Origin: Oscillospiraceae bacterium
GTDB taxonomy: Bacteria; Bacillota; Clostridia; Oscillospirales; Acutalibacteraceae
Length of the DNA: 12,295 nucleotides
Direction of reading: 5' to 3'
Assembly: GCA_022508705.1 (NCBI GenBank)
Contig: JAFLUO010000053.1
Coordinates: forward strand, 1-12,295
In this document: piece by piece, positions 6,580 through 12,295 of the stretch
Layout of the letters: every line of letters starts with the position of its first letter
Position numbering within the stretch: the first letter of the stretch is position 1
Position numbers and translations under genes: made by a program
The notes under the pieces: model-generated
The model's database searches: none
Told to the model about the DNA's origin: nothing
The model's input: the letters and a program-made list of their open reading frames with translations, nothing else

Positions 6580-7187
6580 TAGTGTTTATCTCCGCTCCAG
6601 AAAATGTGATCCGAAATTAAAAGCGCTCTGCAGGGCGCCGCCTCTGCTCCGTCAATTTTAAGAGGGGGAGCCACAAGAAAGTAATCGCCCTCTTCTGCCG
6701 CGCTCAAATCAAGCCCTTCAAGAATGGATATACCGTCCATTAAAAGGGATCTGTGAGTGCGCCCGCACGAGTCAGCCGTTTCAATAGTTTGCCCGTCTGT
6801 TCCAACCAAATACACACCCATAACCGCAAGAACAGTGGCGGCAGTTTCATGTAAAAAAGCTTTACCGTTTGATTTAATTAAAATTCTCTTCGTATTTCTC
6901 GGGAAATAACGCTCAACTATTTCACCTGTGATTATCCCCTCGGGAACTTCAATAACAACGCACGGTCCCACAAAAGCCACGGGGTCAACAGACGAAATAT
7001 CCACTCCGTCATCAAGAAAATGAAGAGGCGCATCAATGTGAGTTCCGTTGTGCAAACACATTGAAAGCTCACTTAAATTGTATTCCGCTCCCTCGTTTAT
7101 GTCTGTAACCTTACGGATTTTCGGCTCAGGATCACCTGGGTAAACCTCTGCACTTAAAACGTCCTTTGAAATGTCAATAATCTTCAT
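6579..7187 (-). CDS. Cyclase family / kynurenine formamidase-like metal hydrolase
   Basis: This 202-residue protein belongs to the cyclase family (PF04199) that includes bacterial kynurenine formamidase KynB and related amide or lactone hydrolases. The metal-binding signature H-x-G-T-H-x-D-x-P-x-H is complete at residues 46-56 (H46, H50, D52, H56). The N-terminal DISKDV...VYPGDPEP is also typical ('D.s......yPGdp.'). Later parts include GTDGQTIE (about 128-135), a single His followed by LL, then GISILEGLDL, as in the family. The length is normal (about 200-215). A perfect AGGAGG lies 7 bases before the ATG at 7187, whose first bases overlap the rlmA stop as ATGA. It is sandwiched between two rRNA methyltransferase genes and no tryptophan catabolism gene is near, so a kynurenine role should not be assumed. 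The true substrate is unknown. Confidence 0.85.
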   Translation of the reverse strand: MKIIDISKDVLSAEVYPGDPEPKIRKVTDINEGAEYNLSELSMCLHNGTHIDAPLHFLDDGVDISSVDPVAFVGPCVVIEVPEGIITGEIVERYFPRNTKRILIKSNGKAFLHETAATVLAVMGVYLVGTDGQTIETADSCGRTHRSLLMDGISILEGLDLSAAEEGDYFLVAPPLKIDGAEAAPCRALLISDHIFWSGDKH

Positions 7188-8020
7188 TTTTCCGCCTCCT
7201 CTTTCCTGTATATCAAAAAGTCAAATTGTATTTCAGTCTCAATTTTCTCTTTTAGACGAATTTTATCTATTGCCGAAAGCTCGGTTTTATAATAATACGG
7301 TGTCATTTTAAAAAGATTAACTGCCTCTTCCCCCGAAACGGTAATTTTTCCGCCCACGTGGTATCTTCCGACAAAATCAAAGCCATGATATTGCGTATCC
7401 TTCTCCGTGTTTTCATAAGGAGAGTCGTAAACGGCTTCTTTTAGCCCCATTAAATGGCGGACTCCCGGTACCGCATAAATTAAATAACCGCCTGTTTTCA
7501 AAATTCTGTAAAATTCGGTTTCAACCATAGGTGAAAAAATCACAAGAGCAATATCCGCGCTGTTTTCCTTTACGGGAAGATCAAAGTTGCTTGCAACCGC
7601 AAAGGTAATTTGCTTATATTTTCCTGCCGCCGCCTTTACCGCTTCCTTAGAAATATCGAGCCCTAAAAGCTCGTAGTCAATTTTTAACTTATCAAGATAT
7701 TCGAAAAGTCTGCCGTCGTAATACCCCTCTCCGCATCCGCAATCAACAATAGATATTTTTTGACTATTGCCTGACAATTGCTTTACAATCGAATTTAGTC
7801 TGTCAGAAAAAATGTCATATTTGCCGCTTTCAAGAAAGGAACGGCGACTCATTATCATTTCACGGGAGTCCCCGGGAGCTACTGAGTGGCGTTTATTGGG
7901 CAAAAGCAAATTTACATAGCCTTGCCGAGCTTTGTCAAAGGAGTGCCCGTTTTCGCAAACATATGTATTCTCTTTAATTTCTAATTTTTCACGGCATTTC
8001 GGACAGCAAAGCAAGGACAT
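7184..8020 (-). CDS. rlmA: 23S rRNA (guanine-N1)-methyltransferase, RlmA/RrmA family
   Basis: This SAM-dependent methyltransferase of the RlmA family modifies a guanine in hairpin 35 of 23S rRNA. E. coli RlmA(I) acts on G745 and Gram-positive RlmA(II) on G748, so the latter is more likely here. Using the ATG at 8020 (278 residues), a zinc site C6-x2-C9 ... C22-x3-H26 begins the protein, followed by GYVNLL and PGDSREMI as in E. coli RlmA. The SAM-binding VDCGCGEGYY comes at about 92-101, LGLDISKEAVKAAA after it, and VPGVRHLMGLK at about 184-194. A GTG at 8029 would add three residues. I prefer ATG because AAGGTG, which includes that GTG, is itself a well-placed ribosome binding site (6 bases before ATG). 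It follows leuS after a hairpin-bearing gap and starts the rlmA-cyclase-rlmD unit. Confidence 0.9.
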   Translation of the reverse strand: MSLLCCPKCREKLEIKENTYVCENGHSFDKARQGYVNLLLPNKRHSVAPGDSREMIMSRRSFLESGKYDIFSDRLNSIVKQLSGNSQKISIVDCGCGEGYYDGRLFEYLDKLKIDYELLGLDISKEAVKAAAGKYKQITFAVASNFDLPVKENSADIALVIFSPMVETEFYRILKTGGYLIYAVPGVRHLMGLKEAVYDSPYENTEKDTQYHGFDFVGRYHVGGKITVSGEEAVNLFKMTPYYYKTELSAIDKIRLKEKIETEIQFDFLIYRKEEAEK

Positions 8021-8044
8021 TTCTTTCACCTTAATTTTATATTT

Positions 8045-8070
8045 GAGGGGTGCTTTTTAAAACACCCCTC
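8045..8070. terminator. GC-rich hairpin between leuS and rlmA
   Basis: An 8-bp perfect inverted repeat (GAGGGGTG at 8045-8052, CACCCCTC at 8063-8070) encloses a 10-base A/T loop that could extend the stem after one mismatch. It begins 10 bases after the leuS stop codon on the minus strand and probably shapes the 3' end of the leuS message. The T-rich tract, however, follows it on the plus strand (from 8071), where no gene ends. On the minus strand the stem is followed by AAATATAAAATT, a poor U-tract. It may therefore be a leaky terminator or an RNA-processing or stability element rather than a full stop. Confidence 0.6.
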
Positions 8071-8079
8071 TTGTTTTGT

Positions 8080-10488
8080 TTATTTTGCAACAATATTTAC
8101 AAGCTTGCCTTTAACGTAAATTTCTTTAATAATATTTTTGCCGCTCAGTTCTTCTGCAATTTTTTCATCACTCTTTGCAAGTTGTATTGCATCTTCATTG
8201 GAAATGTCAACGGGAACTACCAGCTTTGCACGGATTTTTCCGTTAATCTGAACAACAATTTCAACTGAATCGTCAACACATTTTGCGGCATCGTAAGTAG
8301 GCCATACGCCGTCTTTTGCAAGCATTTCGCCAAAGCCCAATTCAGACCACATTTCTTCTGCAATATGCGGTGCAAAGGGGCTTACAAGCAAAATGAATGT
8401 TTTAAGCTCTGCTTTATTTATTTTGCCGTTGTCATAAATTGCGTTAAGAAGAGTCATAAGTGCGGCGATTGCAGTATTGAATTTCATATTTTCAATATCT
8501 TCGGTAACCTTTTTAACGGTTTTGTGCATAGCAGATGAAAGCTCTTTTGAATAGTCATCGCCGTCTGTAAGTATTTCTTTGAGATTCCATATTCTGTCAA
8601 TAAATCTCTTACAACCCTTAACGCTTGATTCGCTCCAGGGAGCTGCCTGCTCATAGTCACCCATAAACAGTACGTAAGTACGAAGAACGTCTGCACCGTA
8701 AACGTCAACAACCTCATTGGGGTCAATAACATTTCCTCTTGACTTACTCATTTTAACTCCGTCAGGTCCTAAAATAAGCCCTTGAGCGGTTCTCTTTAAG
8801 TAGGGTTCGGGGAACGGTACTGCGCCTATGTCATAAAGGAATCTGTGCCAGAATCTTGAATAGATAAGGTGGCGTGTAACGTGCTCCATTCCGCCGTTGT
8901 ACCAGTCAACAGGTCCCCAATAATTAAGTTTATCCATATCTGCCAAAACCTCGGTGTTATGCGGGTCAATATAACGCAGGAAATACCATGAAGAACCTGC
9001 CCACTGAGGCATTGTATCTGTTTCACGCTTAGCGTCACCGCCGCATTTCGGACATTTGCAGTTAACATAAGAGTCAATTTTTGCAAGAGGACTTTCGCCG
9101 TCCTGACCCGGCTCAAAGTTTTCAACCTCAGGAAGTCTTAACGGAAGTTCCTCATAAGGCACTGCAACCATGCCGCAATTCGGGCAGTGAACAATCGGAA
9201 TCGGCTCGCCCCAATAACGCTGACGGTTAAACGCCCAATCCTTCATTTTGTACTGAACGCCGCCCTCGCCTATGCCTTTTTCCGCAAGGTAGTCTATCAT
9301 TTTCGCAATTGAATCTTTTTTATTTGTCATTCCATCAAGGAAGCCCGAATTTACCATTTCGCCGTCGCCTGTGTAAGCCTCTTTTGAAATATCGCCGCCC
9401 TTGATAACCTCAATAATATCAATGCCGAATTTCTTTGCAAAGTCATAGTCACGCTGGTCGTGAGCGGGAACTGCCATAATAGCGCCCGTGCCGTAGCCCA
9501 TCATAACGTAATCGGAAATGTAAATCGGAATATCTTTGCCGTTTACGGGGTTTTTAGCCGTAAAGCCTTGGAGTTTAACGCCCGTTTTATCCTTAACAAG
9601 CTGAGTACGCTCAAATTCCGTTTTCTTTGCGCATTCGGCTCTGTAAGCGTTGATTTCGTCCATATTACCGATAATATCTGCATATTTATCAATAATCGGG
9701 TGCTCCGGCGCCATAACCATAAACGTTACACCGAAGAGAGTATCGGGACGGGTTGTATAAATCTTAAAGCTTTCATCAGCTTCATTCACTGAGAATGTTA
9801 CAAATGCGCCTCTTGATTTACCGATCCAGTTTTCCTGCTGAAGCTTAACATTGGGAAGATAGTCAACTTCTTTTAAGCCTTCAAGAAGCTTGTCGGCATA
9901 TTCGGTAATGCGAAGATACCAAACGTCTTTTGATTTCTGAACAATATCACTGTGGCAAATATCACATTTACCGCCCTGCGAATCTTCGTTTGAAAGAACA
10001 ACCTTACAAGAAGGGCAATAGTTTACAAGAGTTTTGTCACGGAATGCAAGACCGTTTTCAAACATTTTAAGGAAAATCCACTGCGTCCACTTATAGTAGC
10101 CTTCTTCTGTTGTGTCGATAACTCTCGTCCAGTCAAATGAAAATCCTACACGCTTTAACTGACTTGTAAACTTTTCGATATTCATATCCGTAACTTTTCT
10201 CGGATGAATACCCGTTTTAATGGCATAGTTTTCAGTAGGAAGACCGTAAGCGTCAAAGCCTATGGGGAAAAGCACGTTGTAGCCCTCAAGCCTTCTTTTT
10301 CTTGAAACTACCTCAAGGCCCGAATAAGCCTTAATGTGCCCTACATGCATACCTGCGCCGCTGGGGTACGGAAATTCAACAAGCGCATAAAACTTTTTCT
10401 TGTCGGAATTGTCCTGAGCGTGAAATACGCCTTCCTGCTCCCATTTTTCCTGCCATTTTTGTTCAACGTTTTTAAAATCGTAGTTCAT
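8080..10488 (-). CDS. leuS: Leucyl-tRNA synthetase
   Basis: This complete 802-residue class Ia aminoacyl-tRNA synthetase charges tRNA-Leu with leucine in the cytoplasm. The HIGH motif is HVGH (48-51) in PYPSGAGMHVGHIKAYS, and KMSKS is at 579-583 in VKMSKSRGNVIDP. A zinc-binding insertion has C158, C161, C175 and C178. The CP1 editing domain shows TTRPDT (245-250) and the GTGAIMAVPAHDQRD segment (333-347), whose final Asp is the usual editing residue, so proofreading looks intact. A second cysteine set, C435-x2-C438 and C479-x2-C482, lies after DWAFNRQRYWGEPIP. The C-terminus ends with the expected small domain (VQINGKIRAKL...). GAGGG lies 7 bases before the ATG, and the gap after rsfS is 15 bases. 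There is thus no room for a T-box leader directly before this gene. Confidence 0.98.
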   Translation of the reverse strand: MNYDFKNVEQKWQEKWEQEGVFHAQDNSDKKKFYALVEFPYPSGAGMHVGHIKAYSGLEVVSRKRRLEGYNVLFPIGFDAYGLPTENYAIKTGIHPRKVTDMNIEKFTSQLKRVGFSFDWTRVIDTTEEGYYKWTQWIFLKMFENGLAFRDKTLVNYCPSCKVVLSNEDSQGGKCDICHSDIVQKSKDVWYLRITEYADKLLEGLKEVDYLPNVKLQQENWIGKSRGAFVTFSVNEADESFKIYTTRPDTLFGVTFMVMAPEHPIIDKYADIIGNMDEINAYRAECAKKTEFERTQLVKDKTGVKLQGFTAKNPVNGKDIPIYISDYVMMGYGTGAIMAVPAHDQRDYDFAKKFGIDIIEVIKGGDISKEAYTGDGEMVNSGFLDGMTNKKDSIAKMIDYLAEKGIGEGGVQYKMKDWAFNRQRYWGEPIPIVHCPNCGMVAVPYEELPLRLPEVENFEPGQDGESPLAKIDSYVNCKCPKCGGDAKRETDTMPQWAGSSWYFLRYIDPHNTEVLADMDKLNYWGPVDWYNGGMEHVTRHLIYSRFWHRFLYDIGAVPFPEPYLKRTAQGLILGPDGVKMSKSRGNVIDPNEVVDVYGADVLRTYVLFMGDYEQAAPWSESSVKGCKRFIDRIWNLKEILTDGDDYSKELSSAMHKTVKKVTEDIENMKFNTAIAALMTLLNAIYDNGKINKAELKTFILLVSPFAPHIAEEMWSELGFGEMLAKDGVWPTYDAAKCVDDSVEIVVQINGKIRAKLVVPVDISNEDAIQLAKSDEKIAEELSGKNIIKEIYVKGKLVNIVAK

Positions 10489-10503
10489 ATCTTAACCCTC
10501 TTT

Positions 10504-10857
10504 TTATTCGGTAATAAATTTGCTTATATCTGCTTCTTCAGCGTCTGCCCAAAGATGTTCAAGATTAAACAGTTCTCTTTGGTCCGGCGTAAAAATGTGA
10601 ACGATAACTGCGCCGTAATCAAGAAGTATCCAGCCCGTAGTTCTGCCTTCAACACTTCTCGGCTCTACTCCCTGCTTTTTAATCGCAACCTCAACCTCGT
10701 CGGCGAGAGAGCGAATGTGTGTGCCCGAAGTACCCGTTGCAATAACAAAATAATCCGCTACTACCGTAAGGTCGGTAATCTCAAGCACTTTTATATCAGT
10801 TGCTTTTTTACTGTCAAGAATTTTGACGATATTTTGCATTAGTTCCTGTCTTTCCAT
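10504..10857 (-). CDS. rsfS: Ribosome silencing factor RsfS
   Basis: RsfS (RsfA/YbeB/Iojap family) binds ribosomal protein L14 on the large subunit and blocks subunit joining when nutrients are scarce. With the ATG at 10857 the protein is 117 residues, a normal length. The conserved core is present: DLTVVADYFVIATGTSGTHIR (29-49, listed here by position with its key DYFVIATG), then EVEVAIKKQG, and GWILLDYGAVIVHIF (75-89) followed by R94-x-x-Y/F and LE-x-LW. The frame is open to a TTG at 10881, but that would overlap the yqeK end, and the ATG matches the family N-terminus. AAAGGA lies about 12 bases before the ATG, inside the end of yqeK, a slightly long spacing. The yqeK stop is 7 bases upstream, so the genes are coupled, and leuS follows. 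Confidence 0.95.
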   Translation of the reverse strand: MERQELMQNIVKILDSKKATDIKVLEITDLTVVADYFVIATGTSGTHIRSLADEVEVAIKKQGVEPRSVEGRTTGWILLDYGAVIVHIFTPDQRELFNLEHLWADAEEADISKFITE

Positions 10858-10864
10858 ATTTCTT

Positions 10865-11440
10865 TTACGTCCTTTCTGCAAGGTAATTATACGCTTTTAC
10901 TGTGTCAATATGAATCGGTTTGTTTTCTTTCGCATTGCTCTCAATCGTAAACGATAGCCCTCGAAGAGTCGCTTTTTCAAGTGACTGCTCCGCCATTTCA
11001 CAAACCTCGCCAACGTCGGGATAATTTCTGTCCTCACTCGTAAGGTCTGCAACGTAAATTATTTTTTCAAGCAAAGACATATTCTCCCTGCCCGTTGTGT
11101 GGTAACGAACCGCTGAAAGAATTTCTTCATCAGTAACACCGAGAACTTTTCGCAAATAAACCTCGCCTGCCACTGCATGCAGGGTTACCGTAATTTTTCT
11201 TTCCAACTCCGTTAATTTGTATTTTCCGTCTTCGTCTATAAGTTTTAGCATATTTTCGGGCGGTTCATAACGCATTATATCATGAATAAGCCCTGCCGTG
11301 TATGCTTTTTCTGTGTTTGCGCCGAATATTTTCGCCAAATTTCTTGCCTGTTCCGCAACGCAAATTGAATGGTAAAGCCGAGCCGGAGTGAGCCTTTGCT
11401 TTAGTATCTCCAAAAATTCACTGTTTCTTTCCGTATCCAT
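10865..11440 (-). CDS. yqeK: HD-domain diadenosine tetraphosphate hydrolase YqeK
   Basis: YqeK is an HD-domain metal hydrolase; characterised Gram-positive members cleave Ap4A symmetrically to ADP. From the ATG at 11440 the protein has 191 residues, close to the usual 185-195. The metal ligands of the HD fold are all visible: H24 (LYHS), H53-D54 (LIHDIMR), H88 (TLHAVAGE), H114 (VRYHTTG) and D132 (YVADLTS). The RYHTTG and IIYVADLTSEDR segments are characteristic of this family. The open frame reaches a TTG at 11467, which would overlap nadD by 50 bases; the ATG overlaps it by 23. GGAG lies 13 bases ahead of the ATG, so translation is probably coupled to nadD. Adjacency to nadD is common in Firmicutes and supports the call. 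Confidence 0.93.
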   Translation of the reverse strand: MDTERNSEFLEILKQRLTPARLYHSICVAEQARNLAKIFGANTEKAYTAGLIHDIMRYEPPENMLKLIDEDGKYKLTELERKITVTLHAVAGEVYLRKVLGVTDEEILSAVRYHTTGRENMSLLEKIIYVADLTSEDRNYPDVGEVCEMAEQSLEKATLRGLSFTIESNAKENKPIHIDTVKAYNYLAERT

Positions 11441-12047
11441 AAAGCTTGCGGCTCTCCATATATTCAATTATTTCCGGCTCAACCAATCCGTAAATACTTC
11501 TGCCCTCACGAATCATTTCCCGAATTTCGCTTGAACTGACTGCAAAGGCATCCATCGGCGAAATGTGAATGTTTTTTGCGTCAAGCTCTTTAATATATAC
11601 ACTCAAATTGCTGAATGCGTAGGAGCGAAGTTCGTTGATACTGTCCTGATTTTCACGGGATGCAACGCAAATCGTGCATTTTTCCAAAAGCTCTTTGTGC
11701 TTGTACCACTTGTGGAAAATTAAGAACATATCAGAACCGATTATAATATACAGCTCGGCATCCGGATATTTTTTCATTATATCGTCAACGGTATAAATGG
11801 TGTAACTGTCACTTTCTCTGTCCATTTCCATAGTGCTTAACTCGTAAATGGGGTTTTTGAAAGCCAAACGGCACATAGCGAGTCTGTCCTCGTTATCCGC
11901 AAGGTCGTCGCAGCGTTTATGAGTAGGTTTTTTATTGGGAATTATCAAAACCTTGTCAAGAGAAAGCTCATTCGCCATTTTTTCAACCATTCTTGCGTGA
12001 CCCTTGTGGGGCGGATTGAATGTTCCGCCGAAAATACCGATTTTCAT
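11418..12047 (-). CDS. nadD: Nicotinate-nucleotide adenylyltransferase
   Basis: NadD joins nicotinate mononucleotide and ATP to form deamido-NAD, an essential step of NAD synthesis in the cytoplasm. This 209-residue protein has the nucleotidyltransferase signature GGTFNPPHKGH at 7-17 (the HxGH site, H14 and H17), IIPNKKPTHK (35-44), IIGSDMF (102-108) with W114 nearby, and the second ATP-binding motif SSSEIREMI (171-179). The length is typical (about 190-215). Its ATG overlaps the stop of the upstream yhbY gene as ATGA (12047-12044), with AAGG about 10 bases ahead. Its 3' end runs into yqeK. All catalytic motifs look intact. Confidence 0.96.
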   Translation of the reverse strand: MKIGIFGGTFNPPHKGHARMVEKMANELSLDKVLIIPNKKPTHKRCDDLADNEDRLAMCRLAFKNPIYELSTMEMDRESDSYTIYTVDDIMKKYPDAELYIIIGSDMFLIFHKWYKHKELLEKCTICVASRENQDSINELRSYAFSNLSVYIKELDAKNIHISPMDAFAVSSSEIREMIREGRSIYGLVEPEIIEYMESRKLYGYGKKQ

Positions 12048-12295
12048 CTCGTTTTAACCTTCTTTTCGCCCTCGTGAAGCTTCTTGTTATATCTGTATAA
12101 AATCATAACTCCGCCGATAACGCCCACAACCTCTGAATTTGTAGCGGTTGCAAGCTTTTCCGCAACCTCTCTCGGCGTATTGGGGCAGGTTTCTCTTAAA
12201 ACCTTTAATTTTATAAGCTCCCGTGCCGTTAAAGCGTCGTCCGTCTGTTTAATAAGCGCATCTGAAATTCCGCCTTTTCCAACCTGAAAAAGTGC
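12044..12295 (-). CDS. yhbY: YhbY-family CRM-domain RNA-binding protein, C-terminal part (truncated by window edge)
   Basis: The minus-strand frame beginning at 12295 is open for 83 codons and ends in the TGA at 12046-12044, which overlaps the nadD start. It has no start codon consistent with the family inside the window, so it is a partial gene. The translation begins ALFQVGKGGISDALIKQTDD, continues with ARELIKLKVL, REVAEKLATAT and VVGVIGGVMILYRYN, and ends in a Lys-rich tail (KKLHEGEKKVKTR). The GKGG loop, the ELIKLKVL strand and the VxVIG...ILYR strand are the hallmarks of the YhbY/CRM domain, a small pre-50S-associated RNA-binding fold. The family is about 95-105 residues, so roughly 15-20 are missing. 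Genome context (yhbY before nadD, often after obgE) agrees. Confidence 0.9.
   Translation of the reverse strand, partial: ALFQVGKGGISDALIKQTDDALTARELIKLKVLRETCPNTPREVAEKLATATNSEVVGVIGGVMILYRYNKKLHEGEKKVKTR

Noticed and set aside
6579..7187. Naming the cyclase-family gene kynB
   Set aside because: The HxGTHxDxPxH motif defines the whole family, and no other kynurenine pathway gene is nearby.

Overview
The window looks like chromosomal DNA from a low-to-moderate GC member of the Firmicutes, most likely Clostridia. The reasons are the gene order yhbY-nadD-yqeK-rsfS-leuS, tightly packed genes with AGGAGG-type ribosome binding sites, and protein sequences of clostridial character. The species cannot be named from the sequence alone. 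Except for a truncated transporter at the left edge, every gene lies on the minus strand, so the natural reading direction is right to left.

Right part (12295 down to 8080): a housekeeping operon for translation and NAD synthesis. It holds the C-terminal part of a YhbY RNA-binding protein, nadD (NAD synthesis), yqeK (HD-domain diadenosine tetraphosphate hydrolase), rsfS (ribosome silencing factor) and leuS (leucyl-tRNA synthetase). Genes overlap or are separated by no more than 15 bases, so they are very probably co-transcribed. A strong GC-rich hairpin lies just after leuS. Next comes a three-gene unit (8020 down to 5230): an RlmA-type 23S rRNA guanine methyltransferase, a cyclase/kynurenine-formamidase-like hydrolase, and an RlmD-type 23S rRNA uracil methyltransferase. 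They are joined by an ATGA overlap and a TAATG overlap.

Middle part (5229 down to 3552): two accessory genes in a looser, more A/T-rich stretch. The first is a probable ADP-ribosyltransferase of the exoenzyme-toxin fold. It keeps the conserved Arg and the E-x-E motif, but GVG stands where the family normally has STS. The second is a nucleotidyltransferase resembling aminoglycoside adenylyltransferases (AadA/DUF4111 type). This is the least ordinary part of the window.

Left part (3495 down to 1112): a two-gene operon of an ArsB/NhaD/SLC13-like anion permease and an AlaA-type alanine/glutamate aminotransferase. They are 17 bases apart with a good ribosome binding site between them. A convergent terminator hairpin at 1071-1099 separates this operon from the plus-strand gene at the left edge, the C-terminal part of an MFS/GPH-type sugar-cation symporter.

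No tRNA, rRNA, CRISPR array, insertion sequence or T-box leader was seen. Several start codons appear better placed downstream of the longest open frame (alaA-like, rlmA, rsfS, yqeK); these choices are explained in the entries.
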